From positions 1 through 64,000 of the forward strand of contig CANQWD010000009.1 of NCBI GenBank assembly GCA_947627465.1: a stretch of 64,000 nucleotides of DNA, read 5' to 3'. Below are positions 18,466 to 28,283 of the stretch, one piece after another (position 1 is the stretch's first letter; the number at the start of each line of letters is the position of its first letter). Source of the DNA: an uncultured Clostridia bacterium (lineage in GTDB: Bacteria > Bacillota > Clostridia > Oscillospirales > Ruminococcaceae). A model generated the notes under the pieces. The model searched no databases. It was not told where the DNA came from and saw only the letters and a list, made by a program, of their open reading frames with translations. The translations under genes and the position numbers were made by a program.

Positions 18466-20412
18466 ATGAAATTCAAAAAATTTCTGTCTATTTTGCTTAC
18501 GGCGGCGGTGACGTTTACCTCGTTTTCAAGCTTTTGCGGCTCTAATCGGGCAAACGCCGTTTCAAGCACCAATGTGATCACCGCGCAGTCAAGCTACTGC
18601 TCGATAACCGTTTCGTGGAGCAAACCGTTTGTCACCATTGGAAATACAGTCGGCTATAAAATCGGTTATTCGACTGTCAAAGCGGACGGTTTGAATATCG
18701 ACGACGACAAAAACTGGACGGTAATCGCTGTTCCAAACGGCGATATGACCTATACGATAAAAAATCTGAAACCGAATACAAAATATTATTGCAGCATTGG
18801 CGCTATTGATGATATTTTCGGCTTAACGACGTGGGAAATCCCGTATGAGGTCACGACCAAGGAGGAGTACGCCGCCCCCGCGAACTTGAAAGGCTCCGCT
18901 GCTGGGAACAAACTCACGTTGTCGTGGAGCAATGTTAGCGGCGCGGACGGCTATAAGATCGCTTATTCCACAGATAAAAAGAAATGGGTGTACAAGGAAC
19001 TCGGCAGCGTTTCAAGCTATACGATTAGCGGACTTAATTACGGTGCGACATATTATTTCAAGGTCGTCTCTTTGAAAGACGGCGATGAGGCGGGCAAATG
19101 GAGCGGCGTTCAAAGCGCCGTTACGCAATCCTATGCCGCTCCGACGAATATCCGAGTTTCAAAATCTTACAATTACTTAACGTTTTCGTGGGATAAAGTA
19201 AGCAGCGTGAACGGCTATAAGATCGCATACTGTACCGACAATAGTAAATGGACTTATAAAACCTTGGGGAACGTTTCTTCATATAAGATAACAAACCTTT
19301 TATCCGAAACCAAATACTATTTTAAAATACAGCCGCTTATCGGCAGCAAAGTATGCGGAAAATGGAGCGGTACATACTATGCGGTAACATACAAATACTT
19401 AAGCGCTCCTACGAATATCAAAGCGAAGAAAACCTGTACCACCGCTGCGATATCGTGGAATAAAGTAAGCGGCGCGAGCGGTTACAGAATAGAATATTCG
19501 CTTGACAAGAAAAACTGGAAGTCTAAAAACGTTGATAACGTCGCTTCCACGAAGCTCAGCGGTTTAAAACACGGCTCAAAGTACTATATCCGTATGGTCT
19601 GCCTGAAAAACGGCGTTATCTCCGGAAAATACAGCAAAACCTACTACTTTACTACCACTTCTCTCCAATCGGCGGTAGTCACAACAAAGGTTACAAGCAA
19701 TTCCATAAAGGTTTCCTGGAAAAATGTCAAAGGCGCAGAGGGCTACAAGATCTATTGCAATTCAACGGACGGCAATAAAAAGATCACCATAACCATGGGC
19801 AAAGGAACTTCTTGGGTTATTGATGAACTTTCGCCAAACACCAAATATCAACTGCGCGTTGTTCCTCTGCAAAACAATGCCATAGCGGCAAAATACAAAA
19901 CCTATTATGCAACGACCTCTCTCCTCTCCGCTCCCGCTAACATTACGGCAGCTAATCATTCTACGTCATTTGATATAAAATGGAAGAAAGTAAGCGGCGC
20001 AACCGGCTACAAAATAGCGTATTCCACCAATGCTAACGGCAATTGGAAATATATTACAGTCAAAAACGTTGACAACTGTACCGTTAAAAATCTTGATCCT
20101 ACCACCAAATATTATTATCGAGTGGCGGCTTATAAGGGCGACAAACGAATCAGTAAATTAACCGCGACCAAAACCGTCACCACCAAAGCCAAAAATCTTC
20201 AATATGTAGCATGCCCGCTTTGCAGAGGCAACGGAAGATGCCGCTCATGCAAAGGCAGCGGAAACTGTCCGTCCTGCGGCGGAAACGGAATGATTGGCAA
20301 TTATTTTTGTCATACCTGCGGAGGCAGCCGCAATTGCAGAACATGCCACGGACATGGCACTTGTAATGTTTGCGACGGCATGGGAAAAGTTTTAGCAGAC
20401 CTTAACGCGTAA
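18466..20412 (+). CDS. secreted fibronectin type III repeat protein with C-terminal DnaJ-type CXXCXGXG Cys-rich region
   Basis: signal peptide; ~6 FN3 repeats (..GYKIAYSTDKKKWVYKEL..SYTISGLNYGATYYFKV..); tail CPLCRGNGRCRSCKGSGNCPSCGGNG...CHTCGGSRNCRTCHGHGTCNVCDGMG. Confidence 0.85.
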   Translation: MKFKKFLSILLTAAVTFTSFSSFCGSNRANAVSSTNVITAQSSYCSITVSWSKPFVTIGNTVGYKIGYSTVKADGLNIDDDKNWTVIAVPNGDMTYTIKNLKPNTKYYCSIGAIDDIFGLTTWEIPYEVTTKEEYAAPANLKGSAAGNKLTLSWSNVSGADGYKIAYSTDKKKWVYKELGSVSSYTISGLNYGATYYFKVVSLKDGDEAGKWSGVQSAVTQSYAAPTNIRVSKSYNYLTFSWDKVSSVNGYKIAYCTDNSKWTYKTLGNVSSYKITNLLSETKYYFKIQPLIGSKVCGKWSGTYYAVTYKYLSAPTNIKAKKTCTTAAISWNKVSGASGYRIEYSLDKKNWKSKNVDNVASTKLSGLKHGSKYYIRMVCLKNGVISGKYSKTYYFTTTSLQSAVVTTKVTSNSIKVSWKNVKGAEGYKIYCNSTDGNKKITITMGKGTSWVIDELSPNTKYQLRVVPLQNNAIAAKYKTYYATTSLLSAPANITAANHSTSFDIKWKKVSGATGYKIAYSTNANGNWKYITVKNVDNCTVKNLDPTTKYYYRVAAYKGDKRISKLTATKTVTTKAKNLQYVACPLCRGNGRCRSCKGSGNCPSCGGNGMIGNYFCHTCGGSRNCRTCHGHGTCNVCDGMGKVLADLNA

Positions 20413-20420
20413 ATCATAAT

Positions 20421-20452
20421 TTAAGCCGCACGGCGCTTTACCGTGCGGCTTA
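20421..20452. terminator. bidirectional terminator between convergent genes
   Basis: taagccgcacggcgctttaccgtgcggctta hairpin; second hairpin aacgcggcttgtataaaaagccgcgtt at 20468-20494. Confidence 0.6.
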
Positions 20453-20507
20453 CTTTTATAAGCAAAAACGCGGCTTGTATAAAAAGCCGCGTTAAATATT
20501 TCACAAA

Positions 20508-21446
20508 TCAATCATTTGCATGAATTTCATCATAATGTACAAGTTCGTTGATAAGCTCGGGAACCTTTGTCGGCGCATCCTCGTCGCTGAACTGGCACGT
20601 TCCGACCGCCATGTGACCGCCGCCGCCGTATCTCAGCATTGTGGAACCAACGTTTACATGCGATGTGCGGTTAAGTATCGAATAGCCTACCGCACAAGAG
20701 CAGCCCTTGCCGCCCTTGCCGTCGACTATCCAACAACTGATGTTCTGCTCGGGATAGAGCGAATAAATGAGGAATCGGTTTCCCGTGTAGATCGGGTTTA
20801 CGCCGCGCAGATCGGTGATTATCAAGTCGCCCTCAACGCGCGTATGCTCATGCACCATATCCTTAAAATGCTCCGTCTGCTCATTATAGAGCTTAATGCG
20901 CTCTTGAATATCGGGCATTGCCAGAATTTCCTCGGTCGTCATAGTAGCGCAGCAACGCAGCAGCTTTTCCATTAACTGGTAATTGCTTATTGTAAAATTG
21001 CGGAAACGACCAAGCCCTGTGCGCGGATCCATAAGGAAACCTACCAAGATCCAACCTTGCGGATTAAGTATCTCCTCGCGCGTGAGGTTGCCGCTGTCGA
21101 CCTTATCCACAGCCACCATTAAATCGTCGAAATTCGGAAAACGCTCCTTGCCGCCGTAATACTCGTAAATAATTCGCGCACAACTCGGCGTAATGCGGCT
21201 TTCGCCCTTGTACTTACCTTTATAGCGATTGCGTTCCTCCTCGCTGGAGTGATGATCGAACCACAGCCCGCAGCCCTCTACAAACGGAACGTTCGCCAAG
21301 CAGTCGTTCTCCGTGACGGGCACCAGACCGTCCTGAAGATCTTTAGGGTGGGCAAAAGTCCACGTATCAACAACACCCGCGCACAGCAAAAGCGCTCCGC
21401 AAGCCAATCCGTCAAAATCCGAACGCGTGATAAGTCTCATTGCCAT
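20508..21446 (-). CDS. DHH family phosphoesterase-like protein
   Basis: MAMRLITRSDFDGLACGALL, LWFDHHSSEE, MVAVDKVDSG, GGGGHMAVGTCQ. Confidence 0.8.
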   Translation of the reverse strand: MAMRLITRSDFDGLACGALLLCAGVVDTWTFAHPKDLQDGLVPVTENDCLANVPFVEGCGLWFDHHSSEEERNRYKGKYKGESRITPSCARIIYEYYGGKERFPNFDDLMVAVDKVDSGNLTREEILNPQGWILVGFLMDPRTGLGRFRNFTISNYQLMEKLLRCCATMTTEEILAMPDIQERIKLYNEQTEHFKDMVHEHTRVEGDLIITDLRGVNPIYTGNRFLIYSLYPEQNISCWIVDGKGGKGCSCAVGYSILNRTSHVNVGSTMLRYGGGGHMAVGTCQFSDEDAPTKVPELINELVHYDEIHAND

Positions 21447-21613
21447 AGCCAATTCCTCTCTACAACAAAAATTTTTTAATATCAAATGACTGACACAGAT
21501 ATTTACATTACGGTATTTCACGTAAGTCTATTACGCCATCTATAATTATAGCATAATTTCCCCAAAAAATCAATAGCTTTTTAAAATTTCCGCGAATTTT
21601 TGTACATTTTGAC

Positions 21614-24286
21614 TTAACGCTTCTTCAAAACAATAAGCCGAAGCCGTATTTTTCCGATGAAGAACAGCTTTTTCTCCGCAGACTTGTAGATCGTCTCAAA
21701 AACGCGGACGAACTGCGCGCGTTCTTCGGCGTCAAGCTCCGCGCCGCCGAACGCCAGTTTTTGCAGAAGCTCGTAATTTCCGCAGATATCGCATTTCAGA
21801 ACCTCCTCCGCGCGGCTGAAGAAATCGTGAGGCTGCTCGCCTTTGCCGGGCGACAATTTGCAAAGCTGCATTACACCGAGCATTTTCGCGTAAACGATCT
21901 CGAAATTCGGTTCACGACGAAACGCTTGTATCCGCTTGTACGCGCGTTTTTTCAAATTGTTGTACTCGATAATTATCAAAGCAGTCAGCGCCGCTGCTGC
22001 CGCGATTGACAAGATCGTCATAATATACGGCAGAACATTCGTAAATTCCGAGCCGCCGCCTATAGAAGATACATCCGAGTTGTCCGAATTGTTGCCGACA
22101 GCGCTCGAACGCGAATTTAATACGCTTTCATGGGTTTCGGAAGATTGCATATTGCTTGACGTGCCGACGCTTTCGGAGTTTACGCCGCTTTGAACGCCGC
22201 TCGAACCCGAATTGCCGCTGTTACTCGAGGTATCGGAGGTTCCCCCCTGTTCTCCCAAAGCCGATGAAGCCGTCGGATCGAACGTCACCCAGCCAAGCTC
22301 GTTCAGATAAACCTCGCACCACGCGTGCAAGTCTTTGGAGAGCAGCGTCTGAAACGACGAACCGGCGCTTGCGGCAAAGCCAGTGCAATACCGCGCGGGA
22401 ACGCCCATATTGCGAAGAAGCAATGTCATGGAGCTGGCGTACAGCGCACAATGCCCGCTTTTTGCGTCGTTTAAGAAGCTCATAACGGGATCGCGGCTGT
22501 TAATGCGGGCGTTAAGCGAGTAAGTATAGTTAAATTTTAAGAAATTCGAGACAGCCGCCGCGGTATAAAATCGCTCATATATTATTTCGGCGTTATCATT
22601 ACCGAAATAGTCGGGCGGATCTTGCAGGCTGAGATCTATTTCCCGCCGCAGCCCCGATTGCTCCGCAAATTCTCCGAGCCGCTGCTTCATGTTCTCGGGA
22701 ACGCTTAAATAATGCTTATTCACATAGTCGCTGTATTTCATATTTACCGCGGCGTTTTCATAATATCTCCAAATATCGGAAACGACTGCGTTTTTAAATG
22801 CCGCGAGATCCTCGTCGTCTGAAGCGTCCGTGTAACTCGGAACAAACGCCGTAAAACTCATCAGATCGCCTTTTGCCTCTCCGCTTTTACGACGGGCGGC
22901 AAAATCGCCGAAAACAGACGTGTTCGGACGGTTATAAACCGTCGAGGAAACGTCGTAGGCAGGCGAGAAAATAACATCGGTGCTGCACAGATATTCCACA
23001 CCGCAATCCACTTTCTCCGTATTGCCATAAACATCGTAATCGTCGTCGAAGCCAAACGAAAGTTCGGGGCGCCAAACAGCTTTAAGCCCGCTTGAAGCCC
23101 AATCGGACGGCTCGTCGGTAACGGGCGAGTTCCACGCTGTGCCGTCGAAATCTATCCCGATATCGCCGCGCAGATACAGCGGTTTTGAGGTGATGGGTTT
23201 TGTAACGCGGAGTATCTCCTTGTTGCTTCTCGATGGCGAACTTAGCTGCAAACGGTTGTTTGAGCCAAATTGAGAAGATTCCGGGCTTGCGAAGTATCTC
23301 GACTCCGCTCCGTTCTTGAACGGCGAGCCTGCTATGTCAAAGCCGCCCCCAAAGTTCTGCATTTTATCGTAGAACCATGTGTAGTCTATTCCCTTGCTGT
23401 CCGCCAAAACAACGCTCGAAACTATTCCCAAGACCGCGAACATCGCCGCAGCGCTCATCACCGATGAAAAGTATTTGGAATAGTAAAATCCGCGCGCTTT
23501 GGCTTTCTCCCCCGCGCCGAAGTGTTTGACCGACTTATCGAAGCGCCTGTGCTCGGCATACATTTTTCGCCGATAACCGCCCGCCATATAAACGTGCCGA
23601 ATAGCCATTCCGTCCTTGTAATACGCGCTTATCGCCATAACTCCCGCATACAGCGCCATTATCGGAATGATACGCCAATTAAAGCTCAGCTTCTCGGATA
23701 TCAGCGCGGGCGCCCACAACAGCGCAAAAAACGCGAACGACGGAACAATATACGGTTCTCCGACAGCTCCCGCCGCCGTTATCAGCGCAAAAAACGCGCA
23801 CAAAATCACGCTGCCGAAGATCGCTCCGTCAACGAAAGCGTCTGTAGGAACGCCGTTATTTTGCAGCATTTCAATTGGGTGTATCAGATACTTCTGCGAA
23901 TCTAAAATCCGCCCGTCGCATTCAAGCATTACAGCGTCAACAAAATAGGAGAACCTCTCCCAAAACTCGTCGAAACACAACAGAATAAGCCCGCCGCCCG
24001 CGATCGTCATTACGGCTATCGAAGCGAAGCGGCGCGTGAACGCAAAAATCAGCGAAAAGACCGCCGTAAATCCCAATGCGACAAGTGAAATGACAGCGCC
24101 GTTTACGGGCATATCCCAAATTAAATACAAATACCCTATGGCGAGATAAGTTATCGCGCACGCGATAAGCGACCGCCCGAAAACCATTGCCGCCGCGTTT
24201 GAATTGCCGCGGAGAGATCTGTCGAATACCAACGCCGTCGTTTTTTTACGCAATATATTTTTTTTGTCTTTGTTTTTTATCCTCAT
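21614..24286 (-). CDS. membrane protein with transglutaminase-like domain
   Basis: multi-TM N-terminus; SGHCALYASSMTLLLRNMGVPARYCTGF...KDLHAWCEVYLNELGWVTFDPTAS catalytic Cys/His/Asp. Confidence 0.9.
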   Translation of the reverse strand: MRIKNKDKKNILRKKTTALVFDRSLRGNSNAAAMVFGRSLIACAITYLAIGYLYLIWDMPVNGAVISLVALGFTAVFSLIFAFTRRFASIAVMTIAGGGLILLCFDEFWERFSYFVDAVMLECDGRILDSQKYLIHPIEMLQNNGVPTDAFVDGAIFGSVILCAFFALITAAGAVGEPYIVPSFAFFALLWAPALISEKLSFNWRIIPIMALYAGVMAISAYYKDGMAIRHVYMAGGYRRKMYAEHRRFDKSVKHFGAGEKAKARGFYYSKYFSSVMSAAAMFAVLGIVSSVVLADSKGIDYTWFYDKMQNFGGGFDIAGSPFKNGAESRYFASPESSQFGSNNRLQLSSPSRSNKEILRVTKPITSKPLYLRGDIGIDFDGTAWNSPVTDEPSDWASSGLKAVWRPELSFGFDDDYDVYGNTEKVDCGVEYLCSTDVIFSPAYDVSSTVYNRPNTSVFGDFAARRKSGEAKGDLMSFTAFVPSYTDASDDEDLAAFKNAVVSDIWRYYENAAVNMKYSDYVNKHYLSVPENMKQRLGEFAEQSGLRREIDLSLQDPPDYFGNDNAEIIYERFYTAAAVSNFLKFNYTYSLNARINSRDPVMSFLNDAKSGHCALYASSMTLLLRNMGVPARYCTGFAASAGSSFQTLLSKDLHAWCEVYLNELGWVTFDPTASSALGEQGGTSDTSSNSGNSGSSGVQSGVNSESVGTSSNMQSSETHESVLNSRSSAVGNNSDNSDVSSIGGGSEFTNVLPYIMTILSIAAAAALTALIIIEYNNLKKRAYKRIQAFRREPNFEIVYAKMLGVMQLCKLSPGKGEQPHDFFSRAEEVLKCDICGNYELLQKLAFGGAELDAEERAQFVRVFETIYKSAEKKLFFIGKIRLRLIVLKKR

Positions 24287-24371
24287 ATTTTATCCGAAGT
24301 TAAGGAAGCGCTGATCAAATCGGGGCTTCCCTAAATTTTTTTGAAGCTCCGTGCCGTTTTGCACGGCACGG

Positions 24372-26693
24372 TCAGCCGAAAATGTGAATTCCGTGCTTTT
24401 TGAGCGAATCGTTGACGTATGCGTAGCGCATATTTTCCCATTGCTCGTAGTTTCTGAAAGCGTCAAGCTTCACCGCTCCCCGAATACGTATAACGCTTAC
24501 GGAGAACGACGACGCCGAGGCGTTCCAAATATCGTTAAGCTCCTTGTGCGCAGCGCGCAGCGGCGCGATATCCTCGGGACTTGCCGTGCTCGGGCAAATG
24601 ACCCGCGTAAGCGGCAAGCCGTTCGTGGTGGGCGTGGTGATCTCCGCTCTCTCAAAGCAATCCTCCATGCCGTTCGCCAGCGAGTTTGATATACTGAAGT
24701 ATTGGCAGATCGCATCGTAGCCCTTTTCGGTAAACTCTCCCACGCAAAGATCCACAAGCATCAATAGCTCGCTTATAAAATCGACAACGCCGCTCTGCGC
24801 CGCTTTAAGCAAGTTTACGCGCTTCATGGCAAGCTCCAGCTTGTCATGCGGGATATCGTCAGCCATTTTATCCAGCTTCGCTCGGATACGCGCGCTTTCG
24901 GAAGCCAAAGGATCAAACGCCTCATGAACCCCGAAGCCGATATAAGGCGAACCGCCGTTCAATATCTCGTCGGCATGCTCGGATATCAGATCAAACACAT
25001 AGGAACGCGTGCGAAGGCTCTCGTCGGCATAGCGGTCAAGTTCATCGGAAAGCCGCTTGTAAAAATCCATCACGATATTGCCGGTAAGCTGCGTAAACCG
25101 CACTCTCATATAATCTTGTAAATGAGCGATATAGCTTTCGACGTGTTTTGCCGCCATAAAATTCGGCATCATCTTAAGCTTCTTGTGAACTGCCGCAACA
25201 AGCTTTTCCTCATGCGACACTTCGTCGTCTATTGTCATCATCTGCTGCTCGACGGTCTTGGCGCTTTCGGCGAGTTTCGAGGTACACGCCTTGATTATCT
25301 CCAGCGCATAATACGGTCCCTTTTCGCGGTCGCTCACGGCGGCTTCGCAAATACTTTGTATATTCTCGGATATCTCCGCTATCATCAGATCCGAGCCATG
25401 TCCGCAAAGCTTGGCAATCTCCTCCAAGCGCTCGTTAACGTATCGTTTTGAAGCCTCGCTGCCGTTTTTCAGCGAACGCAGCGAAAACAACGGATTTAGA
25501 CTCTCCGAAAACTCAAACTTCGGAATGTCGCCCGCTTTTGAAACGAGCAGCATGGCGTTCGGCGCGACTTTTCCCGCGATCTTCCCAAGCTCCATTGCGC
25601 CCACGGATTTTTGCCGCAAGCCCCCCAAAAGCTTCCCAAACAGCTTGATTGAAAGATAGGACACGATCTTCCCGAGCGGTATCTCATTCACCGCCGATGA
25701 AAACGCCAAATATCTGAACTTGTGAGAGCCTTCCTTTTCCAACATATTATAGGACATCATCTTTTCCGCGTCGTCGTCGCGCGAGAAGATGTTGCCCGGT
25801 TCGCACATTATTTTAAGCGCGGTTTTCTCGATAGTTTCCTCGTAAGTGACTTCGGCGTGCGCGATATAGCACGCGGTGTACGGCGGCTTGTCCGAGCTTA
25901 TCTCTATCGCTTCGGAATACTGCTGCCAAAAGCGCTTTTTGCGGCTTTGGTACATATCAAGCTCCGACTTCGCTACAATAGCGTTCGCGTAAGCCGTCGA
26001 CAAATCGCGCCCCTCTTTTTCGGTAAACTCCGCGGTATCGCCCGCAAACATATAGGCGGCGACTGTCACGGGATAAGAAACCGTCTCGAACAGCGTTCTC
26101 AAAAGATATCCGATGTCTATCATCATTCCGCCGAAAAACGCGTCGCCGAGGTTGCCGATAACTGCTATCTCCAACGGTCTGCCGCTCGCGCCGAAATTCG
26201 CAAGCGACTCGCCGAATCGTTTCATAAACGATCTGAAATAGTGAAACAGCGCAAGCCTTCCACACTGTCTCTTGCGCAGACCGTAAACGGGCTTATTGGA
26301 CGTATAATTTTGAAGCCCCTCGTCGAACCAATCCTTTTCGTAAACGTTCAGCTTTTCGGGGTCGTTGAGATAGCTGTATATTGCCTCGTCGGGATCTATC
26401 GCTATTTTCTCGTTCTCCTCGAGCCTTGAACCGCAGAACTCCGCGTTGTTCACCAGATCTTTAAGACCTATTCCGAGATAGCGCAGCCGCGTAGCGTCCT
26501 TTTGGAAGCGGTTCTCCGCTATATGCTTTGCTCTCATCAGGCAGTCTATTCCGTTTTTCCCTATCCCGATAACAAGCAGCTTTTTCGTGCCGAACGCGCT
26601 CTTGCTGCCGCGGTAGAGCTTCATCACGCGGTCAGGCTTGAGCCATTCGTAATCGTTGGAGTTTATTTTATCGTTAATTCGTTCGTTTCCCAA
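24372..26693 (-). CDS. Tubulin_2-like protein with degenerate nucleotide-binding loop
   Basis: LLVIGIGKNGIDCLMRAK, GLRKRQCGRLALFHYF, IAVIGNLGDAFFGGMMIDIGYLLR, AYANAIVAKSELDMY, PYTACYIAHAEV parallel the Tubulin_2 pattern. Confidence 0.6.
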   Translation of the reverse strand: MGNERINDKINSNDYEWLKPDRVMKLYRGSKSAFGTKKLLVIGIGKNGIDCLMRAKHIAENRFQKDATRLRYLGIGLKDLVNNAEFCGSRLEENEKIAIDPDEAIYSYLNDPEKLNVYEKDWFDEGLQNYTSNKPVYGLRKRQCGRLALFHYFRSFMKRFGESLANFGASGRPLEIAVIGNLGDAFFGGMMIDIGYLLRTLFETVSYPVTVAAYMFAGDTAEFTEKEGRDLSTAYANAIVAKSELDMYQSRKKRFWQQYSEAIEISSDKPPYTACYIAHAEVTYEETIEKTALKIMCEPGNIFSRDDDAEKMMSYNMLEKEGSHKFRYLAFSSAVNEIPLGKIVSYLSIKLFGKLLGGLRQKSVGAMELGKIAGKVAPNAMLLVSKAGDIPKFEFSESLNPLFSLRSLKNGSEASKRYVNERLEEIAKLCGHGSDLMIAEISENIQSICEAAVSDREKGPYYALEIIKACTSKLAESAKTVEQQMMTIDDEVSHEEKLVAAVHKKLKMMPNFMAAKHVESYIAHLQDYMRVRFTQLTGNIVMDFYKRLSDELDRYADESLRTRSYVFDLISEHADEILNGGSPYIGFGVHEAFDPLASESARIRAKLDKMADDIPHDKLELAMKRVNLLKAAQSGVVDFISELLMLVDLCVGEFTEKGYDAICQYFSISNSLANGMEDCFERAEITTPTTNGLPLTRVICPSTASPEDIAPLRAAHKELNDIWNASASSFSVSVIRIRGAVKLDAFRNYEQWENMRYAYVNDSLKKHGIHIFG

Positions 26694-26728
26694 TTATATT
26701 ACCCCATTTCTATTGAAGATCCGAAGCG

Positions 26729-28060
26729 TTATTCTACTGCCGCAAATGTCTTTTCTATCGTGCTCTTGATCGCGGGAGCGTATTGTGAGCACGCGTCGTC
26801 CCAATCGCCGTCCTTATAAGTGAAAAGGCTTTGCACGGCGGCGTTTGTGTCCTCGTCGAAGATGTTCGTTTCAAGATACGTCGGATAGATCTTGTCCGAA
26901 CTTCTGAGCGTGTTCAGCCATTCCACATCGGAACGCAAAAGACCGCTCTCGATAAGTTTTTGATCGTCCTTTTTTTGCTGCTCGGCGGACGCGGATGAAA
27001 TTCTTGAGCAATTTATAAAACTTGCCGCACCCTGAATATTTTTTGCGCCTTTGGGCACCAAAAAGCCCTCTATCGACTCCATACAATTGGAAATATCGGA
27101 CGGATACGCTTGGGGGTCCTGGTCGTAGCGCGGATAAGGCACTATCCCGACGGTAAGTCCCGCTTTTCGAAGCGCCGCCAATGTAGCCTCATTGCCCGAT
27201 AAAAAGACGTATTTTTTTATATCCTCCACGGGATCGGCAATGCTTGTAAAATCAATGCCGTATTTACCGTTGTCCTTTATGATGTTAAATGCTGCTTTAT
27301 TTGCCGGCTGCTGCGTAAGGTCGTTGACATACCACCAATCACCGCCGCCCACCATTCCAATAAAGCTGTCGATAACTCCGTCCCCCCCGAGAAGCCGCTC
27401 GGCTGTGCTCATGGGGCTTGCTATAACGCTTTCAGCGCCTTTTTCCATTTCCGTAAGCGTCCACTCGCCGCGAAGCCATAGCTTTTCCGGGTCGGAAGCG
27501 TTCCCGCACGCCACGTAGTCGTTTTTCAGATAGATCAGGAAATACGGCATTGCCGTGCGCTTTGTCGGATAAAAATAACGTGCGCCGTTCCACTCGAAGA
27601 TATCTATCGCATCCGCCATATCCTCCCATTGCGGCGCTGTGACGTCTATATAATTTGAAAGGTCCTCATACATATTTATTGATATCAGATACGGGTAGGT
27701 GTTTTCGACCTTGTCACACAAATCGGGCGAATTATCCGCGGATATTTTTTCGGAGAGTTTATTTATATAATCATTGCCCGCTTTTTCGACAGTCACCGTA
27801 CCGCCGTTGTTTTTCGCGAAAAGCTCAGCCGCCGCGTCAATTTCTTGATTGCCGAAATAGGTTATCTCGCTTGAATTTTCGGTGGAAAAGGAGTTCTGCG
27901 GCACTGTGAACGCCGCTTCGGAAGAAGTGCTTTGTTGTATCCGGGAAGAATTGCGTTCCGCACCAACAGATCCGCTCGACGCACTGCCGCAGCCGCACCC
28001 CAGCAGCACAGCCGCCGCAATCGCGGCCGCTCCCGCTTTTCTTAACCAATTCACGCACAT
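26729..28060 (-). CDS. extracellular solute-binding lipoprotein
   Basis: lipobox LLGCGCGSAS; SBP-like SADNSPDLCDKVENTYPYLIS..., FLVPKGAKNIQGAASFINC. Confidence 0.75.
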   Translation of the reverse strand: MCVNWLRKAGAAAIAAAVLLGCGCGSASSGSVGAERNSSRIQQSTSSEAAFTVPQNSFSTENSSEITYFGNQEIDAAAELFAKNNGGTVTVEKAGNDYINKLSEKISADNSPDLCDKVENTYPYLISINMYEDLSNYIDVTAPQWEDMADAIDIFEWNGARYFYPTKRTAMPYFLIYLKNDYVACGNASDPEKLWLRGEWTLTEMEKGAESVIASPMSTAERLLGGDGVIDSFIGMVGGGDWWYVNDLTQQPANKAAFNIIKDNGKYGIDFTSIADPVEDIKKYVFLSGNEATLAALRKAGLTVGIVPYPRYDQDPQAYPSDISNCMESIEGFLVPKGAKNIQGAASFINCSRISSASAEQQKKDDQKLIESGLLRSDVEWLNTLRSSDKIYPTYLETNIFDEDTNAAVQSLFTYKDGDWDDACSQYAPAIKSTIEKTFAAVE

Positions 28061-28283
28061 CGCCCCCTTTCGGCAAATTATATCATTTTTTACTGCCAAT
28101 GGTATGTAAAATCAAATTGCGGAGTTTTGCTTTAAATTTAATACGCTGCTTTTATTATACCACAAAAAGCCGCACTCGTCAAGGGAATTTTCTTCATAAC
28201 GCTCAATATTTATCTCAATACGCATATTACACACAAAAATCGGCTGCCGCGCATAAACTGCATCACGAAAGGAGCGATATTTT

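Noticed and set aside
24331-24362. ccgtgccgttttgcacggcacgg hairpin as terminator of the Tubulin_2-like gene
   Set aside because: Strong stem but no U-tract on the minus strand, so not called as an intrinsic terminator.
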